Source of the DNA: CAVYXZ01 sp965223835
GTDB taxonomy: Bacteria; Chloroflexota; Anaerolineae; Aggregatilineales; Phototrophicaceae
Assembly (NCBI GenBank): GCA_965223835.1
Contig: OZ245023.1
Span: forward strand, 248,001 to 312,000
DNA length: 64,000 bases
Direction: 5' to 3'
The notes beneath the pieces are model-generated. The model was given only the letters and a program-made list of their open reading frames with translations. It was not told where the DNA came from and did no database searches. Shown piece after piece: positions 51,751-60,659 of this stretch. The stretch's first letter is position 1; every line of letters begins with the position of its first letter. Position numbers and translations under genes: made by a program.

Positions 51751-52851
51751 TTAATCCGCCAACATATACGGATAGATGCAACTGGGCGCGGGGACGGCGA
51801 TCTCGTGCCCGGTGTAGTTTAGCTTGCCGGTGGCATAATCAATGCGAAACGTCAGGACGTTGTGTGAATGCTGGTTACCGATAATCAGGAACGTGCCAGT
51901 GGGGTCCAGATTGAAAAAGCGCGGATGATTACCGCGTGTCGATTCACGCCCGATCAAGGTCAGGTTGCCGTCGGCCTCAATCTTAAACATAGCGAGGCTG
52001 TCATGGCCGCGATTGGTGCTATAGAGATATTGGCCGTCGGGTGTGATGTGAATGTCGGCGGCGGTGTTAGGCGCGGTGAAATCGTCCGGCAGGGTCGGCA
52101 CCAGCGTCAAGGGTGTTAACGTGCCCGCAGCGGCATCATAACGATAGGGCTGAATGGTCGCCAGCAATTCGTTCAAGAGGTATAACCATTCGCCGTTGGG
52201 ATGAAATGTGAAATGGCGCGGCCCCGAACCCGGAGGCAGCACCATAAACGGCGGGTCATGGGGAGATAGCGTTCCAGTCTCGCCATTCAGATCGTAGATG
52301 AATAACTTATCCAGACCCAGGTCGGGCACAAAAACCAGCTTGCCGGTGGGGTCAATGTCGATCATGTGCGGATGCGAACAGTCCTGGCGTTTTTCGTTGA
52401 CGCTGTGGCCTTCATACTCCAGTGTTTGCGACGTGGGCTGTACCTGTCCGTCAGCGGCAATGGGAAAGACATTGGTCCGTCCGGTACAATCCGGGCTGGC
52501 ATAATTGACCGTCAGGGCAAAACGCTTGTCCAGACTCATGCCGACGTAAGTGATGGCTGAATTGCCCGCTGACGCCCGATTCTGGTAGGTTAATTTGCCC
52601 GTCGCGGGGTTAATTGAAAACGCGACGAGTTCACCGCCTGCCGCGCCCCGATGACTGGCAAACAGACGATTGTTGACAGCATCAACGTGAAAGAAGTTAG
52701 TGGACGCTACCGTGTTATCGCGGTCAACGATTGCTAACGCGCCGGTTTCCATATCCAGGCTGACGAGATAAATGCCCGATGGGTCATCCTGCCACTCCGG
52801 GACGTTGTTTTTGTGGTCGGCGCTGTTGATATACAGAAGTGTGGTCGGCAT
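51751..52851 (-). CDS. seven-bladed beta-propeller lactonase
   Basis: This 366-residue protein matches the lactonase family of seven-bladed propellers (6-phosphogluconolactonase/carboxymuconate cyclase type). Marks are HPHMIDIDPTGKLVFVPDLGLDKL, GPRHFTFHPNGEWLYLLNEL, ADIHITPDGQYLYSTNRGHDSL and NHPRFFNLDPTGTFLIIGNQ. Each blade has a repeated FHPNG/DPTG-like turn. It would hydrolyse sugar lactones in the cytoplasm; no signal peptide. It is followed by the small orphan gene on the same strand. Confidence 0.9.
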   Translation of the reverse strand: MPTTLLYINSADHKNNVPEWQDDPSGIYLVSLDMETGALAIVDRDNTVASTNFFHVDAVNNRLFASHRGAAGGELVAFSINPATGKLTYQNRASAGNSAITYVGMSLDKRFALTVNYASPDCTGRTNVFPIAADGQVQPTSQTLEYEGHSVNEKRQDCSHPHMIDIDPTGKLVFVPDLGLDKLFIYDLNGETGTLSPHDPPFMVLPPGSGPRHFTFHPNGEWLYLLNELLATIQPYRYDAAAGTLTPLTLVPTLPDDFTAPNTAADIHITPDGQYLYSTNRGHDSLAMFKIEADGNLTLIGRESTRGNHPRFFNLDPTGTFLIIGNQHSHNVLTFRIDYATGKLNYTGHEIAVPAPSCIYPYMLAD

Positions 52852-52896
52852 TGAGTTTCTCCAAAGATATCAAATAATGTTGATATGGTGCGGTTA

Positions 52897-53175
52897 TTAT
52901 CGGTCGTACCCTGTTTCTGATGTACCAGGGGGCGCTGGCTTGCGTAAGCGAATCCAGATCATCGGCATCGCGACCAATCCCACCAGAAATACCAGCCCAC
53001 CAGTCCGGTAGAACAGATCTGCCACGCCTTTGTGAAACTCCCAGGTGGCTTGAAGTTCTGGCGTGGGGTCCTGATAGGGAATGCCAGCAAAGAGAACATC
53101 ATAGGCGAAACCTGTGATAATCAAGCCAAGCCCACAGGCTGCGATTCCGATGGTGCCGATCACTCGTTTCATCAA
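52897..53175 (-). CDS. small two-helix membrane protein
   Basis: A 92-residue protein with two hydrophobic segments (about 6-29, VIGTIGIAACGLGLIITGFAYDV, and 60-78, GLVFLVGLVAMPMIWI). The C terminus is polar and Pro-rich. No family is recognised. Nine bases separate it from the stop of the HExxH protein gene, so it may be in the same unit; a membrane pair for the effector-like protein is possible but unproven. Confidence 0.55.
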   Translation of the reverse strand: MMKRVIGTIGIAACGLGLIITGFAYDVLFAGIPYQDPTPELQATWEFHKGVADLFYRTGGLVFLVGLVAMPMIWIRLRKPAPPGTSETGYDR

Positions 53176-53184
53176 TCAGCACCA

Positions 53185-54015
53185 TCACATCCGCTGCTGA
53201 TATTCGCGGACCATTTGCAGCGCATCAAGATAATGAATCCGTTCGTGCGTGACGACCTGCTCCGTATAGTCGTCCCAGGCAGTGGCCCAGAAGCGGTCCG
53301 TCATATCTTTGAAATGATCTTCGCCCTTCTTCAGGCCATCGGTCATGTCCAGGAAATCTTTATAGTGGTCCAGCGCGTCATATAACGCCAACTGCCTTGA
53401 GCCAACATGCTGCATTTCATGTCGCAGCGTCTGGTCATAATAATGGAAGTTGCGAACGGCGCTGTCTTCGCTGAAGGCTTGAATATCACCGTCGTACTCA
53501 TCCCATAATTTTTCCATGAGCGGCGTGAATTTTTCAACAAACTTGTCAGACGTCACATACGGCGTGAAGATGGTGACAGTGTACAGCGGTCGCAATTTAC
53601 CCAGCTTGATGTAACCCGACTCATCCACACTGTACTCAATCGTCACCTGCGAACCGGTTGTGCCGAAGGAACCAGCCGGGGTGCGTTCTTTCTCCTCGAA
53701 CTTCACTTTGCGCGGTGCCACTGAACATTCACTGACGCTATCGACGCTTTTGGTTTCGATGCGTGAATCCAATTGGTCGTCCTCGCCAAAGCGTTGGAGG
53801 ACACTGCGTTTGCCGGGCGTGATACCGCGCAAACCGGGCAATTGCTGGCTGCTGACGGGGTCGTTCGCCCGGACATAATTCACGGTGCGCATAACCTGCT
53901 GATTGCCAATGAGCTGTTGCAACCGCATGATCCCCGATGGCCGCGAGTGAGTCGTTGCTTCAGCCTGGTTGGGGGTCGAACGGCGGATTTGTGACCGGCG
54001 AGATTTTCGGCGCAT
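53185..54015 (-). CDS. tagged HExxH protein, putative injected metallopeptidase
   Basis: This 276-residue protein has RLQQLIGNQ at residues 31-39, the tag seen in injection-system-linked proteins and in the TPR protein at 14952. SVLQRFGED follows at about 71-79, again typical of such N termini. Two zinc-type HExxH motifs lie in the helical C-terminal half: His199-Glu200-x2-His203 (LRHEMQHV) and His257-Glu258-x2-His261 (THERIHYL). The first resembles DUF922-type peptidases. There is no signal peptide. An effector role is inferred from tag and motif. The small membrane protein may be part of the unit. Confidence 0.7.
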   Translation of the reverse strand: MRRKSRRSQIRRSTPNQAEATTHSRPSGIMRLQQLIGNQQVMRTVNYVRANDPVSSQQLPGLRGITPGKRSVLQRFGEDDQLDSRIETKSVDSVSECSVAPRKVKFEEKERTPAGSFGTTGSQVTIEYSVDESGYIKLGKLRPLYTVTIFTPYVTSDKFVEKFTPLMEKLWDEYDGDIQAFSEDSAVRNFHYYDQTLRHEMQHVGSRQLALYDALDHYKDFLDMTDGLKKGEDHFKDMTDRFWATAWDDYTEQVVTHERIHYLDALQMVREYQQRM

Positions 54016-54122
54016 AAATTACCTCGACTGACTTCAAGGCATTATAGTGATTCCGGCAAGGTCTTACAAATGACCAGTCACAGCGGTACAATATCAACGC
54101 GCAGTCTATTGGGAGTCGGGTG

Positions 54123-55115
54123 ATGGTCAAAGGGATTTTTGTGCTGGAGCCGGGTAATTTTGAACGGATTTATGACTCCGCAGCCCAGACCACGATACGG
54201 CAACTGATTGATATATATGCACCCCCGCAGAGTCCATCAACCATTGCCGCTAACCCGGCCATTTTACACGATGCCGAGGTGCTGCTGTCGGGCTGGGGCG
54301 GCCCTTACATGGACGAGGCATTTTTGGCCGCCGCGCCCAATCTGAAGCTCGTTTTGTATGGGGCGGGGTCGATTCGCAAGCTGGTGACAGACGCCTTCTG
54401 GGAGCGCGACATACGCATTGCCAGCGCCGCCGCCGCCAACGCGCTTCCGGTTGCTGAATTCACGCTGGCGCAGATTTTATTTTCGTTGAAGCGGGGCTGG
54501 TACTACGTACTGGAAGGCCAGCGGCAAGGGCGGCGAATTGAGCGCGGCCCCATGCCCGGTGCCTATGGTTCGACGGTTGGCCTGATCTCGTTGGGGTTGA
54601 TTGGGCGGCGGGTTGCCGAACTGTTGCAACCGTTTGATCTACACCTCATCGCCTATGACCCGTTTGTCGAACCATCGGTTGCCGCGGCACTAGGCGCGAA
54701 GCTGGTTAATCTTGATACGGTCTTCACGCAGGCCGATGTCGTTTCGTTGCATACCCCCTGGCTGGATGAAACGGTGGGCATGATCCGGGGTGAGCATTTC
54801 GCCCACATGAAACCCGACAGCACCTTTATCAATACCGCACGCGGGGCGGTGGTCCGCGAATCCGAAATGATCGCCGTCCTACGGGAACGTCCAGACCTGT
54901 ATGCCCTGCTTGATGTCACCTACCCGGAACCCCCGGCGGCTGACTCGCCACTTTACAGCCTGCCAAACGTGGTCCTGACGCCGCATATCGCGGGATCATT
55001 GGATGCCGAATGCTACCGGATGGGCCATTACATGGTGGATGAACTGCGGCGTTATGTGAACGATGAGCCACTTCTGTATACGATCAGTCGGGACCAATTT
55101 GCGATCACGGCTTGA
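54123..55115 (+). CDS. D-isomer-specific 2-hydroxyacid dehydrogenase 2
   Basis: This 330-residue protein is a paralogue of 48662-49657. The dinucleotide motif is GLISLGLIGRRVA, the arginine is in INTARGAVVRE, and the histidine in LTPHIAGS. The N-terminal domain has LLSGWGGPYMDEAFLAAAP. It is followed after 56 bases by a sugar isomerase in the same direction, a pairing common in polyol or sugar-acid pathways. ATG 54123 has GGGAG about eight bases upstream. Confidence 0.9.
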   Translation: MVKGIFVLEPGNFERIYDSAAQTTIRQLIDIYAPPQSPSTIAANPAILHDAEVLLSGWGGPYMDEAFLAAAPNLKLVLYGAGSIRKLVTDAFWERDIRIASAAAANALPVAEFTLAQILFSLKRGWYYVLEGQRQGRRIERGPMPGAYGSTVGLISLGLIGRRVAELLQPFDLHLIAYDPFVEPSVAAALGAKLVNLDTVFTQADVVSLHTPWLDETVGMIRGEHFAHMKPDSTFINTARGAVVRESEMIAVLRERPDLYALLDVTYPEPPAADSPLYSLPNVVLTPHIAGSLDAECYRMGHYMVDELRRYVNDEPLLYTISRDQFAITA

Positions 55116-55171
55116 ACGATCTGTTGGCGATATATCCCGTAGGTTATTTCATCGTCTGAAAGGTTAACACC

Positions 55172-55969
55172 ATGCTCTATCCAGGTCTCGTGTCCATTAC
55201 ATTTCGGGACTTACAACCGCGCGAGATCGTGGCGCTGGCCCAACAAGGGGGAGCCATCAGCATTGAATGGGGCGGTGATGTCCATGTCCCGCCCGGTGAT
55301 CTGGCAACCGCCCGTGACGTCCATCAGATGACCATCGAGGCGGGTTTGCAGGTCAGCACCTACGGGTCTTATTATCGACTGCGCCCGGAGGCAGCGGAGG
55401 ACCAGCCCTTTGCCATGGTACTTGCCAGCGCGGTTGAACTCGGCGCGCCGGTGATTCGCGTCTGGGCCGGGAATCAGTCACCGGATGCCTTGACCGCAGA
55501 TGAACGCGCAGCATTGGCCCAACGGACGCACGACATTGCGGAACAGTCTGCGGCGGCGGGCGTTCAAATCGCCTTTGAGTATCATGGCCGTACCTTAACC
55601 GAGACGACCGGTGCCACCCTGGAACTCATGTCGTCGATAAATCACCCCAACATCAGCCTGTTCTGGCAACCCCGCAACGGTTGGCTGGTGGCGGAGAACC
55701 TGATTGGTTTGCAGCAGGTGGCAACGTGGGTCTCAAATATCCACTGCTTTCACTGGTGGCCGACCTCCAGAGATCGGCTGCCATTGGCCGATGGAGCCGG
55801 TAATTGGAATGACTATCTTGAAATAATTGCCAACCTTCCCGGTGATCGCCACGTCTCAATCGAGTTCGTGCAGAACGGTCAGCCCGATCAATACCTGGCG
55901 GATGCTGCCATACTCAACCACTGGCTAGCTGCCTGGAACCGGCGCACAGGTGACCGTAACCCAGCTTAA
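55172..55969 (+). CDS. sugar phosphate isomerase/epimerase (AP endonuclease-2 fold)
   Basis: This 265-residue protein is a TIM-barrel xylose isomerase-like epimerase: LVSITFRDLQPREIVALAQQGGAISIEWGGD, then STYGSYYRL, VIRVWAGNQSPD, IAFEYHGRTL, and HVSIEFVQNG with metal-binding glutamates and histidines. It probably interconverts a sugar or inositol derivative and works with the dehydrogenase before it. Its last 45 bases overlap the convergent P-domain gene. Confidence 0.87.
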   Translation: MLYPGLVSITFRDLQPREIVALAQQGGAISIEWGGDVHVPPGDLATARDVHQMTIEAGLQVSTYGSYYRLRPEAAEDQPFAMVLASAVELGAPVIRVWAGNQSPDALTADERAALAQRTHDIAEQSAAAGVQIAFEYHGRTLTETTGATLELMSSINHPNISLFWQPRNGWLVAENLIGLQQVATWVSNIHCFHWWPTSRDRLPLADGAGNWNDYLEIIANLPGDRHVSIEFVQNGQPDQYLADAAILNHWLAAWNRRTGDRNPA

Positions 55970-57076
55970 ACGTGACCGTTGACAGTCGTTAGCGGCTTGC
56001 GGCACGGATGGGTTGGTTACGACGAGCAGGTCGTAATCCGTTACGATGCTGGGATCACTGCCCCCCCGGTGCCACCAGCGCCAGCTCGCCGCACCAACGT
56101 GAATTTCGAAACGATCATCAACCAGCGTGTCGGCTTGCGGCGACGGGCTTTCATAAACATTGACTTGATACACGGCCTGTCCATTGCGGCTGTGCAGATA
56201 ATGCAGCCACACGCTCCAGCCGTTGGCCTGGGGGCCGGTTACATCAATCGGCGTAGAGGCAGGCATAAAAGTCGCTGGATTAAGGACCGCGATCACGGGA
56301 CAGCGCGGCGCACCATCCGGCAGATAAATACAATTGCCATGCACGTGAATCAGGCCATTTTTTTGAACAAAGGCCGATACCCCCTGCCCGGTGCGATTGT
56401 ACCAATCGGTATCACAAACATCGCCTGCCGCACTGCCCCAACCATCTTCCTGGTCCGGGTTGAAGACCGTCGGGCAGTTGTCGTTGCTGCCGGTCAGGCC
56501 GTCACCATCCACATCAACATCGCTGGTGTCCGGGGGGTTAATATCCAGGGTAAACCGGCTAAAACAGTGGGTGCCGTTAAAATTGGCATCAATGACATGC
56601 AGTGTCCAGGTGCCAAATGGACTGCGCCCATTAAAGGCTGCCAGCGATTGGGCCGGACGGAAGCTGCCACTGCGGGGTTGTCCGCCGACGGTTGCCGCCG
56701 CGCGATCATCCAATGTGACGGTGACGTAGCTGACCCCGGCACCATAGAGATAAGCCCCACTGTCGATGAGATTCACCATTGTGCCATTCGGTCCTTCCAG
56801 CCGGTAAGCGACATCCGAATAAAAAGCCCCACTGGATTGCTCACAGGTTCCCGTGTGGCGGTGCCCAAAACGAAGCGTGATATTCACGTCGCGGATGGTG
56901 GTGGAACTGGTAAAATCACCGGGGTTCACCGTTATGGAACGGGTAATCGTCCCATTGGCTACCGATCCAGCGTCACGGTTCGAAAAGCTACGGGCATTGA
57001 CCAGCATCAAACCGGAGAAACAGGTGACAAGGATGGCAAAAATAACGCTGAATCGCTTGAATGATAGACGCATCAT
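55925..57076 (-). CDS. secreted P-domain plus thrombospondin-3 repeat protein
   Basis: This 383-residue exported protein has a signal peptide (VIFAILVTCFSGLMLV, cleavage near residue 30). A proprotein-convertase P domain (about 45-185) is marked by GNINI-like strands, VTLDDRAAATV, SLAAFNGRSPFGTWTLHVIDAN, and FTLDI. A thrombospondin type 3 calcium loop follows, DVDGDGLTGSNDNCPTVFNPD, ending GDVCD. The C-terminal domain is beta-rich with cysteines. No catalytic triad is present, so it is a binding or cell-surface protein. The start is ATG at 57076 or the adjacent one at 57073. Confidence 0.8.
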   Translation of the reverse strand: MMRLSFKRFSVIFAILVTCFSGLMLVNARSFSNRDAGSVANGTITRSITVNPGDFTSSTTIRDVNITLRFGHRHTGTCEQSSGAFYSDVAYRLEGPNGTMVNLIDSGAYLYGAGVSYVTVTLDDRAAATVGGQPRSGSFRPAQSLAAFNGRSPFGTWTLHVIDANFNGTHCFSRFTLDINPPDTSDVDVDGDGLTGSNDNCPTVFNPDQEDGWGSAAGDVCDTDWYNRTGQGVSAFVQKNGLIHVHGNCIYLPDGAPRCPVIAVLNPATFMPASTPIDVTGPQANGWSVWLHYLHSRNGQAVYQVNVYESPSPQADTLVDDRFEIHVGAASWRWWHRGGSDPSIVTDYDLLVVTNPSVPQAANDCQRSRLSWVTVTCAPVPGS

Positions 57077-57202
57077 GGATTACCTCGCGCAAGGTAAGAT
57101 CACAGGATTGTAATGTACCGCGTTTAATAATAAAACAATTGACCTTGCAAGCACATCAAATGGCATTTTTTGCGATAAATGGGTGCAGCTAAAGGAGGCA
57201 AC

Positions 57203-58021
57203 ATGCGAGCCGCAATATTATCAGACATTCACGGTAATTCGCTGGCACTGGACGCCGTATTGGCGGATGTTCAAGCACGCGGCGGCGTCGACGGTTACTG
57301 GATTCTCGGCGATCTGTGCGCGTTAGGCTATGATCCGGCGGGGGTCGTGAAGCGCCTCGCTGCCTTGCCCAATGCGATCATAGTCCGGGGCAATGCCGAC
57401 CGTTATGACGTAACCGGTGAATTGCCGCCACCATCAATCGCCGATGTACAAACCGACCCCGCGCTGGCACCGGTTCTCGCCGAGGTTGCGGGCAACTTTG
57501 GCTGGACCATCGGCCATCTGCACGCCCACAAATGTTTCGACTGGCTGGTAACGATCCCGTTTAGTCAACGAATTGAACTGCCCGACAAAACGCGGGTGCT
57601 GCTGGTCCATTCGACACCCACCAATGATGAGGGTCCGGGACTCAATCCCAGCCGCCCGGATGCCGAGATCGCGACCGAGATCGCCGACAGTGAGGCCGAT
57701 TTGATCTGCGTGGGCCATTTTCATATGGCGATGGACCGTCGCGTAAACGGCGTCCAGATCATCAATCCTGGTTGTGTAAGCAATTCGCAATCCGGCCCTG
57801 ATTTACGAGCGGCTTATGCCGTGCTGGAAGCGGACGATCATGGTTACGTGATTACGTTTCACAAAGTCGAGTACGATGTTGCAGCAGCCATCGAATTAAC
57901 GCGGCAATCGCGCAATCCCGGCGCCGCCTTCAACCTGCGCTTCCTCTCCGGCCACGTCGCATCAAGCTGGCAGGCCAACTGGGATGGTGTGACTCATGCG
58001 GCCCATTATCGAGAGGAATAA
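57203..58021 (+). CDS. metallophosphoesterase (YfcE/MJ0936-like)
   Basis: This 272-residue protein has the two-metal phosphoesterase motifs: AILSDIHGNSLALDAV, WILGDLCALGYDP, IIVRGNADRYD, and CVGHFHMAMDRRV with INPGCVSNS. The family cleaves phosphodiesters or nucleotides such as c-di-NMPs. A perfect AAGGAGG precedes ATG 57203; an eight-codon upstream extension lacks a ribosome site. The substrate is unknown. Confidence 0.87.
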   Translation: MRAAILSDIHGNSLALDAVLADVQARGGVDGYWILGDLCALGYDPAGVVKRLAALPNAIIVRGNADRYDVTGELPPPSIADVQTDPALAPVLAEVAGNFGWTIGHLHAHKCFDWLVTIPFSQRIELPDKTRVLLVHSTPTNDEGPGLNPSRPDAEIATEIADSEADLICVGHFHMAMDRRVNGVQIINPGCVSNSQSGPDLRAAYAVLEADDHGYVITFHKVEYDVAAAIELTRQSRNPGAAFNLRFLSGHVASSWQANWDGVTHAAHYREE

Positions 58022-58079
58022 TCTGACATGGCAACCTATGTGCTGGTAGGCACATCCATTTGCGACGTTCAATCAACCT

Positions 58080-58102
58080 TACACTGAGTACAATTAGTGT
58101 AC
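58080..58102 (+). promoter_or_regulatory. nested palindromes before the recombinase
   Basis: GTACA (58088-58092) with TGTAC (58098-58102), and TACACT (58080-58085) with AGTGTA (58096-58101), form two overlapping inverted repeats about 30-50 bases before the recombinase start. They could be a regulator site or part of a recombination core; there is no tRNA end next to them. Confidence 0.3.
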
Positions 58103-58130
58103 AGGCTAATTGGATTCAGTGGAGGTCGAT

Positions 58131-59081
58131 GTGGATCAGTCACTCCTTCGCTTCGAACAGTACCTCAAGCGCCAATTCAATCACAGCAGTACCGCCAAAC
58201 ACTATCTCAGTGATCTTCGAATCTTCTCATGTCAGATTGGCAAAAAATCTCCTGACAAAATCACACCCCTGGATGTCGATCAGTTTGTGGACGGTCAAAT
58301 CACAGCCGGATTGAAACCGACATCTATTAACCGCCGCTTGGCGAGTCTGCACACATTTTTTGAGTTCTTAGCGAGTGAAGACTTTAGCAAGGAGTGGCCT
58401 AACCCTGTAATATGGCGACGACACCGGTTGAAAACAGGAACACAACTCCCACGCGATATATCGGATGGCGATGTTACGCAGCTATTCAGCGTCATTGATT
58501 CCGCTCGCGACCGGGCCATCTTCAGCCTCATGATCGGCGCCGGACTTCGAGTAGGGGAGGTGGTCAAACTCCGACTAGACCACATAGAAAAGCCAGCAGA
58601 AGCCAATCAATTTGCAAAGCTAAGGGTATACGGTAAAGGCAGCAAAGAACAGATCGTTTGGCTAACCGCAACCCTGTGGTGTGAACTGGAAACCTGGCTT
58701 GGTGAACGACCACCTGTCAATCACGATTATCTTTTCATCAATCACCATGGAAAGCCGTTGAGTGTGTCCGGTGTCCAGTATCGCCTCAAACGATATTGTG
58801 AAATGGTGGGAGTTACACTGAGTTGCCATCAACTCCGCCATACCTTTGCACCACGATTGGTCGAGAACGGTTTACCTGTCGATAGCCTGGCACAGCTTCT
58901 GGGACACAGTCAGCTCCACACGACCCAACGCTACATCGATGGAGCTGACCCGACCTTACGCGCTGAATTTGTCACCGCCATGTCACAGCTGGAAAGAAGG
59001 CTAACAAACGATCGCGTTCGACCTAAAATCATCACGATAAAATCAAAACCACGACCACAATCAAGGACAGCCCCTCAATAG
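58131..59081 (+). CDS. tyrosine recombinase (XerC/D-like integrase)
   Basis: This 316-residue enzyme is a complete tyrosine recombinase. The N-terminal SAM-like domain (about 1-95) binds DNA. Catalytic residues are visible as Arg in GAGLRVGEV, Lys in YGKGSKEQIV, His-x-x-Arg in CHQLRHTFAPRL, His in LLGHSQLHTTQRY, and the Tyr of that same motif. The start is GTG 58131 with GGAGG five bases upstream; earlier TTG/GTG codons are in frame. A basic C-terminal tail (KIITIKSKPRPQSR) is added. No att sites or partner recombinase were found. Confidence 0.87.
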   Translation: MDQSLLRFEQYLKRQFNHSSTAKHYLSDLRIFSCQIGKKSPDKITPLDVDQFVDGQITAGLKPTSINRRLASLHTFFEFLASEDFSKEWPNPVIWRRHRLKTGTQLPRDISDGDVTQLFSVIDSARDRAIFSLMIGAGLRVGEVVKLRLDHIEKPAEANQFAKLRVYGKGSKEQIVWLTATLWCELETWLGERPPVNHDYLFINHHGKPLSVSGVQYRLKRYCEMVGVTLSCHQLRHTFAPRLVENGLPVDSLAQLLGHSQLHTTQRYIDGADPTLRAEFVTAMSQLERRLTNDRVRPKIITIKSKPRPQSRTAPQ

Positions 59082-59613
59082 GAAAAATTTGTACTAATCT
59101 TCTCACTGCATTAGACATGAGGCAGTATATATTCAGCATATTTATGAATGCCTTCAAAGTCATCTACGTCGAACCACTGGAATATGACTTCTTCAATACC
59201 TGCATCGGAATAAGCCTGAAGTTTTTCTAATACTTTTTCAGGCGTTCCAATTATTGGACAGAATGATATAGTCAATGATGCTGGGTTTTCCATTCCCTCG
59301 ACCATCTGCTTGACTTCTGCAATTTGTTGATCAAAAGGCATATCTAGAGTCTCAGGAGCCCAATCGTTTAGATATCGTGATCGTGCTTTAAGCTCCGCTT
59401 CGTCATGTCCACAATAGACCATCAATAATACACTACGTTTGACATCTTGCGGGCTGCGCCCCAAAGCTTCAAGTTCTTTGTCTAGTGCATTAGAGATTTC
59501 GGCTATCATTTCTGGTGTTTGCCAGAATGCATTGTGTATATCAGCATATTTAGTGCTTCATCCGGTAAATGGTCTAAAATAGAGTATGCTGGTAAATAAA
59601 GAAGGAACGCCAG

Positions 59614-60123
59614 ATGCCCAAGAAGTTATCGCTGCGGGCCTTCAAGGAAGGCGAAGCAGCCAAGTTACGCCAAATTAGTCGATCCCGGACGGCGCCGCAA
59701 CGGGCCGTAGAGCGTGCACAAATCATTCTGATGTTTCAAGAAGGCAAGCGGGTGGAAGCCATTGCTCAACACATAGGTCGAACCGGTGCGACAGTGTACT
59801 ATCAAGTGCATCAATTCAATGATCGTGGCTTGGCATTCGTCGAGGACTTACCGCGTGAAGGTCGCCCGTTAGTTTACAACGAACAGCAGCGTGGTGAGAT
59901 TGTAAAAGTAGCGAAAACCAATCCCCAACACCTGGGGCTTGAATTTGGACATTGGACACTCGATTTGCTCGTGGAATATGTCAATCATGACCTTGAGATT
60001 GCCATTTCGCGCAGTCAATTGGGTGATGTGCTGAAGCAAGAAGGCTTGAAATGGTATCAGGAGAAAACCTATTTCAGTGCCAGTCCCGATCCACAATTCG
60101 TGGAAAAAAGGGGGCAATCGTGA
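59614..60123 (+). CDS. IS630-family transposase, N-terminal frame
   Basis: This 169-residue frame is the helix-turn-helix half of the transposase: RAVERAQIILMFQEGKRVEAIAQHIGRTGATVYYQVHQFND and a second helix-turn-helix with ISRSQLGDVLKQEG. It ends in EKRGQS just after a run of six A and five G residues (60104-60114). The catalytic half continues in the -1 frame. Slippage on the A run (at AAA, codon 60106) would give a fused EKKGAIVSLYRQPP, as in whole family members. Confidence 0.85.
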   Translation: MPKKLSLRAFKEGEAAKLRQISRSRTAPQRAVERAQIILMFQEGKRVEAIAQHIGRTGATVYYQVHQFNDRGLAFVEDLPREGRPLVYNEQQRGEIVKVAKTNPQHLGLEFGHWTLDLLVEYVNHDLEIAISRSQLGDVLKQEGLKWYQEKTYFSASPDPQFVEKRGQS

Positions 60124-60659
60124 GCTTATATCGCCAACCACCTGCCGATGCCTATGTACTCTGCGTAGATGAGATGGGACCGACCTCAGCCAAAACCTAT
60201 GCTGCGCCGCGGTGGGATGAAAAACGCCCGCATGTGGAAGCCGATTATGGTAGGCGCGGCAAGATTTGGACATTTGGTGCGTTTGAACCCGCAACCGGTC
60301 AGGCATTGACTGCTTGTTATGGCGGACGGACCAGCGCCAACTTCGTTGCCTTCTTGGATCATGTCGCGGATACATGGTCTGGCAAAACCATCTACCTTAT
60401 CCTGGATAATCTATCCACTCATAAGACACTCGATGTCTTATTGTGGGCATTGGCTCATCCCCAAGTGAAGTTTCTGTTTCAACCCACCTATGCACCCTGG
60501 TTGAACTTGATTGAACCCTGGTGGAAAACCCTACGCTCACTCGCTCTCAAAGGACGTTGCTTTCAGCTTGGCGATGAGATTGTTCACGCGATTGAATGGG
60601 CTACACACTATTGGAATCAACACAAGAAACCCTATGTCTGGCGCAAGGCTTTTACATAG
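60051..60659 (+). CDS. IS630-family transposase, catalytic frame
   Basis: This frame carries the DDE nuclease: Asp in VLCVDEMGP, Asp in LILDNLSTH, and Glu in WLNLIEPWWKTL. It overlaps the N-terminal frame by 73 bases in the -1 frame. The ATG at 60051 reads through residues unlike the family until GKKGAIVSLY, so the protein is probably made by frameshifting from the first frame at 60104-60110. A simple disabling mutation in the A run is the alternative. Confidence 0.83.
   Translation: MVSGENLFQCQSRSTIRGKKGAIVSLYRQPPADAYVLCVDEMGPTSAKTYAAPRWDEKRPHVEADYGRRGKIWTFGAFEPATGQALTACYGGRTSANFVAFLDHVADTWSGKTIYLILDNLSTHKTLDVLLWALAHPQVKFLFQPTYAPWLNLIEPWWKTLRSLALKGRCFQLGDEIVHAIEWATHYWNQHKKPYVWRKAFT

Noticed and set aside
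55979..57064. Long plus-strand open frame over the P-domain gene
   Set aside because: The minus-strand reading has a signal peptide, P domain and calcium loop; the plus-strand reading has none.
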